This document shows, piece after piece, positions 34,024 to 41,693 of a DNA stretch of 64,000 bases. The notes beneath the pieces were generated by a model. That model was not told the origin of the DNA and searched no databases. It saw nothing but the letters and a program-made list of their open reading frames with translations. The DNA comes from Lysobacter helvus (GTDB lineage Bacteria; Pseudomonadota; Gammaproteobacteria; Xanthomonadales; Xanthomonadaceae). The number at the start of each line of letters is the position of its first letter. Within the stretch, counting starts at the first letter, position 1. The stretch covers positions 2,542,001 through 2,606,000 of the forward strand of contig NZ_AP024546.1 in NCBI RefSeq assembly GCF_018406645.1, written 5' to 3'. Made by a program: the position numbers and the translations under genes.

Positions 34024-35310
34024 CTACAACTGCGACTTGATGGGCAGCACGAACTTCTCGTACAGCTTGTCCTTCAAGGGACGGTTCTTCCACGTTTCGT
34101 ACGTGTAGCGCTGCGTCGGCTTGAGGTCCTGTTCGAACACTTCCGTCATGCGCTCGGCGAAGGCCGGGTCGTAGGCGTTGAGGCTCGCTTCGTCGTTGAG
34201 CTGGAAGCTGCGCAGGTCGAAGTTGGTGGAGCCCACCGAGACCATCAGCTTGTCCACGATCAGCATCTTGTTGTGGAACATGGTCGGTTCGTATTCGTAG
34301 ATCTCGATGCCGGCCTGCAGCATCGGGCCCCAGTCGGCCTTGGACGCGTGGCGCGCGGCGTCCGAATCGGTGTTCTTGCCCGGCACCAGCACGCGGATCT
34401 TCACCCCGCGCTTGCGCGCGGCGAGGAACGCCTGCGTGATCAGCTCGTCGGGGATGAAGTACGCCGCTTCCAGGTCGATCGTCTTGTCGGCCGCGGCGAT
34501 CGTCATCAGGTACATCAGGTGCATGCTCTCGCTGCCGCCGCTCGGCGAGCTGGTGAACATGTGCGCATCGATGTCGCCCACTTTCTCGAGCGCGGGGAAG
34601 TTGTCGACGCCGTTGAGCACTTCGCCCGTCGTCTTGATCCAGTTGTCGTTGAACGCGGCCTGGAACTGCGCCACCACCGGGCCTTCGACGCGGAAGTGGA
34701 TGTCGCGCCAGTGGTCCTTGTCCTGCGCGTTGCCTTGCCAGGGATCGCCGATGCCCACGCCGCCGGTGAAGCCGATGCGCCCGTCCACGATCAGCAGCTT
34801 GCGGTGCGTGCGGTTGTTCATGCGCGCCAGGTTGTACCAGTGCAGCGGACGGTAGCGCTGGACGTTCACGCCCGCGGCCTGCATCTGCTTGAGCAGGGTC
34901 TCGTCCATGTTGTAGCTGCCGGCCCAGTCGATCGTGACGTGCACTTTCACGCCGGCCTGCGCGCGCTCCGACAGCGCGGCGGCGAACTCCTTGCCGATCT
35001 GGCCTTCCCACCAGATGTAGGTTTCGAAGCTGATCGTCTTCTTCGCGCCGCGGATGGCGTCCAGCATCGCCGGGAAGATCTCCGCGCCGTTGTTGAGGTC
35101 CTTGATGGTGTTGCCGGAGATGATCGCCGGCCCCATCAGCACGCCCATCTCGCGGCGGAACTGCGGGTCGTGCACGGCGAAGCGGTGCTCGACCTTGCGC
35201 TCGAGTTTTTTCTCCGGCTTGGCGAAATTCAAGCCGAGGATCACGAGAAAACCGGTCACCAGGACCGTGATGACGATCGTTGTCAGCATGCGCTTCCTGC
35301 TCCAGACCAT
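34024..35310 (-). CDS. Phospholipase D-like protein (cardiolipin synthase family)
   Basis: A 428-residue protein with an N-terminal membrane anchor (TTIVITVLVTGFLVILGL) and two HKD motifs: HRKLLIVDGRIGFTGG in the first half and HNKMLIVDKLMVSVGSTN in the second. This matches the ClsB/ClsC-type cardiolipin synthases, which join phosphatidylglycerol units, although a nuclease-like role is possible. ATG 35310 has a G-rich site upstream and is preferred to ATG 35334. It is followed by the MscS gene, so the pair may serve membrane stress. Confidence 0.85.
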   Translation of the reverse strand: MVWSRKRMLTTIVITVLVTGFLVILGLNFAKPEKKLERKVEHRFAVHDPQFRREMGVLMGPAIISGNTIKDLNNGAEIFPAMLDAIRGAKKTISFETYIWWEGQIGKEFAAALSERAQAGVKVHVTIDWAGSYNMDETLLKQMQAAGVNVQRYRPLHWYNLARMNNRTHRKLLIVDGRIGFTGGVGIGDPWQGNAQDKDHWRDIHFRVEGPVVAQFQAAFNDNWIKTTGEVLNGVDNFPALEKVGDIDAHMFTSSPSGGSESMHLMYLMTIAAADKTIDLEAAYFIPDELITQAFLAARKRGVKIRVLVPGKNTDSDAARHASKADWGPMLQAGIEIYEYEPTMFHNKMLIVDKLMVSVGSTNFDLRSFQLNDEASLNAYDPAFAERMTEVFEQDLKPTQRYTYETWKNRPLKDKLYEKFVLPIKSQL

Positions 35311-35382
35311 GGTGCCCCCACGAAGTTGCGCCACGGTACGGAAGCGGCTGCACGCCGCATGTGAATGCGCAGGCCGCGCGCG

Positions 35383-35871
35383 TCAGTAATACCAGTCGAA
35401 CGCGAACACCCCGAGCATCGCGAACGCGAGCCCCAGCTTCAGCACCACCGCGAGCACGATGCCCAGCCACGTGCCGAAGCCGACCTTCGTCGCCTGCGGC
35501 AGGTCGCGGCCGTGCAGCAGTTCGCCGATCAGCGCGCCGGCGAACGGTCCGATGAACAACCCGAACGGCGGGAACACGAACAGGCCCGCGAACGTGCCGA
35601 GGATCGCGCCGATGATCGCCTTGCGACTCGCGCCGACCCGCTTGGCCCCGTGCGCCGTGGCCCAGAAGTCGATCGCGAACGACAGGGCCGTCATCAGGCC
35701 GAGGATCACGAGCGCGACCGGCCCGACTTGCTGGAAGCCCCCGGCCCACGCCGCCAGCAGCATCCCGGCGAACACCAGCGGCAAGCCGGGCAGGGCGGGA
35801 AGCACCACGCCGACCAGGCCGACGATCACGAGCAGGGCGGCGAGGCCGTAAAGCAGGGTTTGCGGGGGCAT
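35383..35871 (-). CDS. DUF456 family membrane protein
   Basis: A 162-residue protein of about four to five membrane helices. The glycine-rich [19 protein letters not shown] start and [31 protein letters not shown] segment are typical of DUF456. The function is unknown. I use ATG 35871, which has AGAGG upstream; ATG 35910 would add 13 residues. It is divergent from the cold-shock gene. Confidence 0.82.
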   Translation of the reverse strand: MPPQTLLYGLAALLVIVGLVGVVLPALPGLPLVFAGMLLAAWAGGFQQVGPVALVILGLMTALSFAIDFWATAHGAKRVGASRKAIIGAILGTFAGLFVFPPFGLFIGPFAGALIGELLHGRDLPQATKVGFGTWLGIVLAVVLKLGLAFAMLGVFAFDWYY

Positions 35872-35915
35872 GCGAAGGGCCTCTGGCAGGGGGTTGGGGG
35901 GCGCATTCATGCCCG

Positions 35916-35944
35916 TTGCATTTTCACGGACCCGGGCGTACGGT
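35916..35944 (+). promoter_or_regulatory. Sigma-70 promoter of the cold-shock gene
   Basis: TTGCAT (35916-35921) and TACGGT (35939-35944) are 17 bases apart. Transcription from about 35951 would give a leader of roughly 50 bases, shorter than the ~160-base leader of E. coli cspA. Confidence 0.6.
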
Positions 35945-36001
35945 GCGGCCGTTTCGCCGGGGTCCCGGCGGAGCAGCCACCGTACCGAGGGAGCGCCACC
36001 G

Positions 36002-36211
36002 ATGTCGAACCGCGAAACCGGGACCGTCAAATGGTTCAACGATGCGAAGGGCTTCGGCTTCATCAGCCGCGAGAGCGGCGATGACGTCTTCGTCCACTTC
36101 CGCGCCATCCAGACCCAGGGCTTCAAGAGCCTGAAGGAAGGACAGCAGGTCACTTTCATCGTCGTGCAGGGCCAGAAGGGACTGCAGGCGGACCAGGTGC
36201 AACCGGTCTGA
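36002..36211 (+). CDS. Cold-shock domain protein (CspA family)
   Basis: A 69-residue single cold-shock domain that binds single-stranded RNA and DNA. RNP1 is KGFGFI at residues 16-21 and RNP2 is VFVHF at 29-33. A strong GAGGGAG site precedes the ATG. It is monocistronic with its own promoter and terminator. Whether it is cold-induced or constitutive cannot be told from the sequence. Confidence 0.95.
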   Translation: MSNRETGTVKWFNDAKGFGFISRESGDDVFVHFRAIQTQGFKSLKEGQQVTFIVVQGQKGLQADQVQPV

Positions 36212-36233
36212 CGCGCCCGCATCGTCGTGCATG

Positions 36234-36263
36234 AAAAAACCCGGCCCATCGGCCGGGTTTTTT
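36234..36263. terminator. Bidirectional intrinsic terminator
   Basis: An AAAAAACCCGGCC stem and its complement around a CATC loop lie between the convergent cold-shock and protease genes, with A and T tracts serving both strands. Confidence 0.92.
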
Positions 36264-36276
36264 CTTTCCATCGCGA

Positions 36277-37365
36277 TCAGTTCTGGTGCGGGTTGTTTTC
36301 CGCGAAGTACTCGTGGCTGTCGGCGTTGTCGAGCGCGGAGTCCGGATCGGAGAGCGCCAGGCTCTTCGCACCCGATTGCCCGTACACGTGGTCGTCGGTG
36401 CCGGCGGTGACGTTGAAGTGGCTGGTTTCGTGGATCAGCGTGCCGGCCTTGGAATCGGTACCGGTCAGCGGTGCCGACCAGAACGCGCGGCAGACGAAGA
36501 TCTCGTACGGCCGGGTCGGATACACGTAGGCGTAGTAGCTCTGGTTGCAGCCGCAGTTGATCTTGATCTGGCCACCGCTCTGGTCGAGCGCGGCGTCGAT
36601 CGAGGTGAAGTGCGACTTGGCGGTGTTGTAGCGCGTGCTCGTGTACGCGCCGAACCACGTCGTGTAGCGCGGACCGACGGTGCCGGTGTTGAGGTAACCC
36701 TTGGCGTTCTCGGAATACACGCGCGCCTGCACGACCGCATCGCCCGCGCCGGTGATCTGCGTGCTGCTGCAGCCTACGAAGCTCACGCCGTTGACGACCG
36801 TCGTGCCGCCGCCGCCGGGCTTGCCCTTCGCAGCGTTGGTGTTCTTGCCGAGGCGATCGCCGCCATCGATCCACATCCGCACCGGCACCGACTTGGCGAT
36901 CATCGGCGCGCCGGACCCTTGGCGCAGCATTTCGCCCGTCGACAACGATGCGTGCTGCAGCGGCGAGTCGAACGCGACGGTGTAGTCGCCGCTGGCGCTC
37001 AGGTCGTACGCATCGCCGAGGTCGACGCGCGCGGTGCGCGTTTCGCCGGCGCGCAGGATCGCGAAGTCCGCCGACGACGGCAGCGCGCGCTTCACCAGCG
37101 GGCCTTCGTACTGGACGGGCTTGCCGTCGCGCGACACCGAGAACAGCTTGGATTCGGCCAGCGCTGACGGCAGTTCCCACGCGGGAACGCGCACGGTGTG
37201 GCGGCTGGTGTTGGTGACGGCGACTTCGAACACACCGTTGCCGAGGCCGACCAGGCTCACCTGCAAGGGATTGGTGCGGGCCGACGGCGGCGCGGCGACG
37301 GCGGCGGCGATGGCGCCGGCGAGGATCGCGGTGGCCGCGACGGTATGGCGGACGGACAGAGTCAT
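36277..37365 (-). CDS. Exported M35-family (aspzincin) metalloendopeptidase
   Basis: A 362-residue secreted zinc protease. The signal peptide covers about the first 24 residues (ATAILAGAIAAAVAA). The aspzincin site is LIHETSHF, with HETSH at residues 312-316, followed by the GTDDHVYG motif that supplies the Asp ligand. Members such as peptidyl-Lys metallopeptidases cut before lysine; specificity here is not known. The N-terminal ~150 residues form a domain with SLVGLGNGVFEVAVTN, found in deuterolysin-type proteins. Predatory or lytic lifestyles of Lysobacter-like bacteria often involve such enzymes. Confidence 0.88.
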   Translation of the reverse strand: MTLSVRHTVAATAILAGAIAAAVAAPPSARTNPLQVSLVGLGNGVFEVAVTNTSRHTVRVPAWELPSALAESKLFSVSRDGKPVQYEGPLVKRALPSSADFAILRAGETRTARVDLGDAYDLSASGDYTVAFDSPLQHASLSTGEMLRQGSGAPMIAKSVPVRMWIDGGDRLGKNTNAAKGKPGGGGTTVVNGVSFVGCSSTQITGAGDAVVQARVYSENAKGYLNTGTVGPRYTTWFGAYTSTRYNTAKSHFTSIDAALDQSGGQIKINCGCNQSYYAYVYPTRPYEIFVCRAFWSAPLTGTDSKAGTLIHETSHFNVTAGTDDHVYGQSGAKSLALSDPDSALDNADSHEYFAENNPHQN

Positions 37366-37563
37366 TGGAACCCCCGAACAGTGGAAAGGGACGCCCGTGG
37401 CGGGCAAAGGGAACTGCGGGTGGGGACTGCTGGTTGTGTCTTGCAATGGACCCGCCGGGGGGCGGGTGTCCCCGACCTTAGTCCCCGCCGACCCGCGCCG
37501 CACCTTGCGGCGCAGCACGCCCGGCCGCTTGTGCCCGCGCGCGCGTGACGGGAGCGCCAACGC

Positions 37564-37590
37564 AGAAGGCCGCCCGGGCGGGCGGCCTTC
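37564..37590 (-). terminator. GC-rich hairpin after the lipoprotein gene
   Basis: Arms AAGGCCGCCC and GGGCGGCCTT form a strong stem but without a T tract on the minus strand. It lies about 50 bases past the lipoprotein stop and may end transcription weakly. Confidence 0.45.
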
Positions 37591-37636
37591 CGGAGGCGTC
37601 GAATGGTCGGCGCCGGGTGGTTGTCGGTTGCGCGGA

Positions 37637-38110
37637 TCAGCGCGTCCAGACCTGGCCGTTGTAGACGCGCACGTAGCTGCCTTCGCGGATGCTGCCGATG
37701 TCGGCCTGGTTGATCGAGACGTTCTGGCCGTTGTCCATGCGCACGTAGACGACGTAGTTGTTCGCCTTGTTCTGCATGTTCTTCTGGATCGCGTTGCCGG
37801 CCACGGCACCGGCGACGGCGCCCGCGACGGTCGCGGTGTTCTGCTTGCCCTTGCTTTCATCGTTGGTGAGCGCGCGGCCCGCGGCGGCGCCGACGACGCC
37901 ACCCAGCACCGCGCCCGTGGCGCCACTGGTCTGGCCCGTGCCGCCCACCGCATCGATGCGCGTCACGGTGCCGCAGTCGTAGCAGGTGGCGCTGTTCGAC
38001 GGCGGATAGGTGTTCGGCGCCGGCGAACCGGAGTAGCTGGGCGAGGTGGAAGCGCAGCCGGCGAGGGCGAGCGAAGCGATGGTCGCGGCGCTGATCAGAC
38101 GAATGTTCAT
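37637..38110 (-). CDS. Glycine-zipper outer-membrane lipoprotein (SlyB/Pcp-like)
   Basis: A 157-residue lipoprotein with lipobox LALAGC (Cys19). A glycine-zipper segment (AVLGGVVGAAAGRAL and AGAVAGAVAGNAIQ) forms a membrane hairpin, and a C-terminal strand region reads YVVYVRMDNGQNVSINQADI. The family sits in the outer membrane and may affect envelope integrity. A strong CCAGGAG site precedes the ATG. The 271 bases between this gene and the protease gene hold only a GC-rich hairpin near 37564-37590. Confidence 0.88.
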   Translation of the reverse strand: MNIRLISAATIASLALAGCASTSPSYSGSPAPNTYPPSNSATCYDCGTVTRIDAVGGTGQTSGATGAVLGGVVGAAAGRALTNDESKGKQNTATVAGAVAGAVAGNAIQKNMQNKANNYVVYVRMDNGQNVSINQADIGSIREGSYVRVYNGQVWTR

Positions 38111-38267
38111 TGCGTGGCTCCTGGAGGGGTCACTGTTGAGGACGACCCGACGCTAGGGGCGCAGCGGTGAACGACGCGTAGATCGCAAGGCTGTGTGTCA
38201 GACGCCATTCAGACGCAACGCGCGGTTCAACGCGCGTTGCGGAATGTCACCGTGTCTTCGCGCGCGC

Positions 38268-38684
38268 TTAGTTGCGGAAGTCCTGGTGGCAGGCCTTGCA
38301 GGAGTCGTCGATGTTCTTCACGACGGCGACCAGGCCTTCGCAATTGAGCGGCGGATTGGCGCGCGCGGTGTCGAGCGTCGCGCGGAAGTTGCTCGCGGCC
38401 TTGGCGAAGCGCGCGTCGTCCTTCAGGTCGGGGAACGCCGACTCCAGGTCGCTCGCGGTGGTGCGCAGCGCGGACAGGTGCGGGAGGGTGTCGGTGGCGT
38501 TGCAGCGATTGGCCTGCACGTCGTCGCGCAGTTGCTTGAAGTGGTAGCCCTGCACGTGCATCAGCGCTTCGGGGAAGGGATCCTGCCGCGCCTGCCAGGC
38601 ACGCATGCCCATGACGGTGGCCACCACGCCGACCACCAGGCCGATGGCGAAAAGGAAGAAGTACCGCGCACCCGTGCCTGCCAT
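38268..38684 (-). CDS. Membrane-anchored cytochrome c (C-terminal heme)
   Basis: A 138-residue protein with an N-terminal signal anchor (FFLFAIGLVVGVVATVMG) and one heme motif CKACH at residues 129-133, close to the C-terminus. A heme site near the C-terminus of a helical domain fits class II (c'-like) cytochromes. It probably faces the periplasm and carries electrons or binds gases. A clear GGAGGG site supports ATG 38684. It is divergent from tcdA. Confidence 0.8.
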   Translation of the reverse strand: MAGTGARYFFLFAIGLVVGVVATVMGMRAWQARQDPFPEALMHVQGYHFKQLRDDVQANRCNATDTLPHLSALRTTASDLESAFPDLKDDARFAKAASNFRATLDTARANPPLNCEGLVAVVKNIDDSCKACHQDFRN

Positions 38685-38722
38685 GTCGAATCCCTCCGGT
38701 CGAATGGCCCGCACCTTACCAA

Positions 38723-38728
38723 TAGAAT
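38723..38728 (+). promoter_or_regulatory. -10 box, leaderless tcdA start
   Basis: TAGAAT ends 8 bases before ATG 38737, so the message would begin at or within a base or two of the start codon. No ribosome site is present upstream. Confidence 0.55.
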
Positions 38729-38736
38729 GCGTGCGC

Positions 38737-39582
38737 ATGCGACACGACCTCAGGGAACGCTTCGCCGGGATCGACCGGCTCTATGGCCGCGGCACGGTCG
38801 AAACCCTCGACCGGCGCCGCGTGGCCATCGTCGGGCTGGGCGGCGTGGGGGCGTGGGCGGCCGAGGCCCTGGCGCGCACCGGGGTGGGGCACCTGACCCT
38901 GATCGACGCCGACGACCTGTGCCTGTCCAACACCAACCGCCAGCTGCCGGCCATCGCCGGGCAGTACGGGCGCAACAAGGCCGAGGCGATGGCCGAGCGC
39001 TGCCGCGCGATCCATCCGCAGATCGACGTGGATCCGGTGCAGCACTTCCTGACGACGTCCAACCTCGAGTCGCTGCTGGACCGCAACTTCGATCTGGTGC
39101 TGGATGCCTGCGACAGCTTCCGCACGAAAGTGGTCTCGATCGCGTGGTGCCGCCGCCGCAAGCTGCCGATGGTGACGGTGGGCTCCGCGGGCGGGCGCAC
39201 CGATCCGACGCAAGTGCGCGTGCGCGACCTGTCGCGCACCGAACACGATGCGATGCTGTCGCTGATCCGCAAGAAGCTGCGCAGCGAATTCAATTTCCCG
39301 CGCAGCCCCGACCGCTATTTCGGCGTGTCGGCGATCTATTCGCTGGAGAACGTGCGCTATCCACAGGCCGACGGCAGCGTGTGTGGCGTGCGGCCGGCGA
39401 TGGATAAAGATGCCGCGCTGAAACTCGATTGCGGTGCGGGGCTCGGTGCGGCGACGCATGTCACCGGCGCGTTCGCGTTCGCGGCGGTGGGGCGCGCGAT
39501 CGAGTTGTTGCTCAAGCCGCGGAAGGATGCGCCGGAAGCGAAAACAGACGCTCCGCATTCCGCGTCGTCGCCTGCGCAATGA
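38737..39582 (+). CDS. tcdA: tRNA threonylcarbamoyladenosine dehydratase
   Basis: A 281-residue E1-like enzyme that converts t6A37 in tRNA to the cyclic form ct6A with ATP. The nucleotide-binding motif IVGLGGVGAWAAEAL lies at residues 31-45, and the catalytic-type Cys regions and ADDLCLSNTNRQ match the TcdA/CsdL family. The ATG follows a -10 box directly. The last 71 bp overlap the 3' end of the convergent tatD-like gene, so the Lys/Ala-rich tail past about residue 258 is shared sequence and may be variable. Confidence 0.92.
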   Translation: MRHDLRERFAGIDRLYGRGTVETLDRRRVAIVGLGGVGAWAAEALARTGVGHLTLIDADDLCLSNTNRQLPAIAGQYGRNKAEAMAERCRAIHPQIDVDPVQHFLTTSNLESLLDRNFDLVLDACDSFRTKVVSIAWCRRRKLPMVTVGSAGGRTDPTQVRVRDLSRTEHDAMLSLIRKKLRSEFNFPRSPDRYFGVSAIYSLENVRYPQADGSVCGVRPAMDKDAALKLDCGAGLGAATHVTGAFAFAAVGRAIELLLKPRKDAPEAKTDAPHSASSPAQ

Positions 39583-40291
39583 CGTCGGGGGCTTCGCCCC
39601 GCAATTCCGCGATCACCTTAAGCACGCGCAGGATGCGCGCGGGTTCGTTGCGCTGGCCGCGATGGTCGGCGTCGGGCTGGTCGGGCGCGTCGGTTTCGAG
39701 CAGCAGCGTGTCGAGCGGGACGTTCGCGGCGACGCGGCGCACCTTGTTCGCGCGTTCGTAGGTCACCGGGCCGCCGATACCGACCAGGAAACCCAGGTCC
39801 GCCAACTGGCGCGCCTGTTCCACGCTGCCGGGATAGCTGTGGATGACGCCGCGCAGCTTGCCGACCTTCTTGATGGCGACCATCACCGCATCGAGTGCGC
39901 GCCGTGCGTGCACGACGACGGGCAGGTCGAAGTCGCGCGCCAGGTGCAGTTGCGCTTCGAAATACTTCGACTGCGTATCGGGATCCAGGCCTTCGACGTA
40001 GTAATCCAGCCCGCATTCGCCGACGGCGACGGGGCGTTCGCGTTCGATCCAGTCGCGCAGTTCGCGCAGGTGCGCGTCGCGATGGCGTTCGATCAGCAGC
40101 GGATGCAGGCCGTAGGCGGGGAACAGGCCCGCGTCGCGTGCGCACGCCTCGCGCAGGGCAGGCCACGTCGCGGCTTCGATCGCGGGCACGATCTGCCGCG
40201 TGACGCCCGCGGCGCGCGCGCGTGCGATGACCGCATCGCGGTCGGCGTCGAACTCGGGGACGTCGAGGTGGCAGTGCGTGTCGACCAGCAT
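39512..40291 (-). CDS. TatD family metal-dependent hydrolase
   Basis: A 259-residue TIM-barrel deoxyribonuclease-like hydrolase. Metal ligands are visible: His6 and His8 in DTHCHLD, Glu in VGECGLDY, then HARRA, IHSYPGS and the Asp in LLETDAPDQ. The family includes TatD and YjjV; the latter may be closer here. The start ATG 40291 is 4 bp from the stop of the next upstream small gene. Its last 71 bp overlap the end of tcdA on the other strand. Confidence 0.9.
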   Translation of the reverse strand: MLVDTHCHLDVPEFDADRDAVIARARAAGVTRQIVPAIEAATWPALREACARDAGLFPAYGLHPLLIERHRDAHLRELRDWIERERPVAVGECGLDYYVEGLDPDTQSKYFEAQLHLARDFDLPVVVHARRALDAVMVAIKKVGKLRGVIHSYPGSVEQARQLADLGFLVGIGGPVTYERANKVRRVAANVPLDTLLLETDAPDQPDADHRGQRNEPARILRVLKVIAELRGEAPDVIAQATTRNAERLFSLPAHPSAA

Positions 40292-40295
40292 CGGA

Positions 40296-40514
40296 TCAGC
40301 GGCGATCGTCCTTGTCGATGACGTCGGGACCCTTGCGCTTCTTCAGGTTGGCCAGCAGCAAGGTGCCCAGGCCGAGGAGGATTTCATCGGCGAAGGGAAT
40401 GATGTCCGGCACCAGCGTGTCGACGATGAACAACCCGGCGGCCAGCAGGAACAGGCGCGGATAGCTCAACTTCGACACGTAGCGCATCACGGGCGCGAGG
40501 AGCGGGTTGGCCAT
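40296..40514 (-). CDS. Small membrane protein (DUF6116-like)
   Basis: A 72-residue protein with two hydrophobic segments (YPRLFLLAAGLFIVDTLV and FADEILLGLGTLLLANL) and a basic tail ending in KKRKGPDVIDKDDRR. It resembles a small family I recall as DUF6116 in Xanthomonadaceae. It lies 4 bp upstream of the TatD gene on the same strand and is probably co-transcribed. The function is unknown. Confidence 0.68.
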   Translation of the reverse strand: MANPLLAPVMRYVSKLSYPRLFLLAAGLFIVDTLVPDIIPFADEILLGLGTLLLANLKKRKGPDVIDKDDRR

Positions 40515-40708
40515 CGGGCTTGTTTCCCATGCGACGAATGGACGAACGCTAGCACGCACCTCGTGTATTCGTGGCCCCATTCACGGTTTGGTAAATATTG
40601 CGTAAAGAAAAGAGGGTTTCGTTCAGCCGCACAGTGGTGGAATCGCGCCGCACCCAGCAATGCACCGCCGGGAATGGACTGAAACCCCAGGAGCCCAGGA
40701 GGCCCCAG

Positions 40709-41536
40709 ATGAAGAACAACACCCTCGCCATTGCCCTGGCCGCGCTGCTCGTGGGTGGCGTCGCCACTGCGGCCTTCATGAACAATCGTTCGTCGCAGCC
40801 GGCCAACGCCGACATCGCAACGCCGCCGGCGTCGCTGGCGACCGATGCCTCCATCGCCGGCGCCGACATGGCCGCCAACGATTCCGCGATCCCGGCCTCG
40901 GGCCGCGTCGAATACGCGGACGTCGTCAACGTCAAGCCGATCACCAAGAAGGAAGCGCTGTATGCGCAGGTCATCGGCACCGAACCGGTCCGCGAAACCA
41001 GCACCACCTCCTCGCCGCGTGAAGTCTGCAACGACGTCGTCGTGCAGGAACGCGCGCCGGAACGCGACGGCAACGTCGGCGGCACCGTGGTCGGTGCGGT
41101 CGTCGGTGGCCTGCTCGGCAACCAGGTCGGCAGCGGCAACGGCAAGAAGGCCGCCACCGTCGCCGGTGCGGTCGCCGGTGGCTTCGCCGGTCGCGAGATC
41201 GACAAGCGCCACGTCGGTGGCCAGGTCGTGGACAAGACCGAGCGCCAGTGCCACACCGAAACCTCGACCTCGCAGTCCTCGCGCACCGTCGCCTACAACG
41301 TGACCTACCGCAATCCGGACGGCACCACGGGCACGATGCGCACGGGCGACAAGCCGGGCAGCCGCATCAACCTCGGCAGCGAGAGCAAGACGGTCGGCTA
41401 TGACGTCACCTACCGCTACGACGGCGCCGAACACACCATCCGCATGGACGACAAGCCGGGCGACCGCCTGCCGGTCATCGATGGCCAGGTCGTCACCCAG
41501 GTGGCCGCGGCCGCCGGTTCCAACGACAACGGTTGA
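40709..41536 (+). CDS. Exported glycine-zipper protein
   Basis: A 275-residue protein with an N-terminal hydrophobic segment (AIALAALLVGGVATAAF), a central glycine zipper (GTVVGAVVGGLLGNQVG and AATVAGAVAGGFAG), and two similar C-terminal modules: VAYNVTYRNPDG...DKPGSRI and VGYDVTYRYDGA...DKPGDRL. The two modules look like an internal duplication. It is probably envelope-associated, like other 2TM glycine-zipper proteins. A strong AGGAGG site precedes the ATG. An AT-rich stretch near 40590-40615 may hold the promoter. Confidence 0.82.
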   Translation: MKNNTLAIALAALLVGGVATAAFMNNRSSQPANADIATPPASLATDASIAGADMAANDSAIPASGRVEYADVVNVKPITKKEALYAQVIGTEPVRETSTTSSPREVCNDVVVQERAPERDGNVGGTVVGAVVGGLLGNQVGSGNGKKAATVAGAVAGGFAGREIDKRHVGGQVVDKTERQCHTETSTSQSSRTVAYNVTYRNPDGTTGTMRTGDKPGSRINLGSESKTVGYDVTYRYDGAEHTIRMDDKPGDRLPVIDGQVVTQVAAAAGSNDNG

Positions 41537-41570
41537 TCCACGCGCGAGCGCAATCGCGTGCTTTTCCCCG

Positions 41571-41600
41571 AGGGGCCGGTCCAACCGGCCCCTTTTTTTT
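41571..41600 (+). terminator. Intrinsic terminator of the glycine-zipper gene
   Basis: A nine-base-pair stem (GGGGCCGGT/ACCGGCCCC) with a 3-base loop is followed by eight T residues. Confidence 0.95.
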
Positions 41601-41615
41601 GCCCGCCTCGCGCAA

Positions 41616-41662
41616 GTAACCGGTTACGCGGGGTGCCGCCGCCGGGACGCCCCTCGTACAAT
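41616..41662 (+). promoter_or_regulatory. Acyl-CoA dehydrogenase promoter with upstream palindrome
   Basis: TACAAT at 41657-41662 is a good -10 box, giving a leader of about 25 bases before ATG 41694. A perfect 12-bp palindrome GTAACCGGTTAC at 41616-41627 lies about 30 bases upstream, roughly -53 to -42, a normal place for a regulator site. Confidence 0.5.
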
Positions 41663-41693
41663 GCGCGGCTTCCGCCGCTCCGAGCTGTCCCCC

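Noticed and set aside
37366-37636. A small gene in the 271-base gap between the aspzincin and lipoprotein genes
   Set aside because: Only GC-rich hairpins and no frame with a ribosome site or plausible composition.
41661-41693. ATG 41661 as the start of the acyl-CoA dehydrogenase
   Set aside because: It lies within the TACAAT -10 box and would add a peptide not typical of the family.
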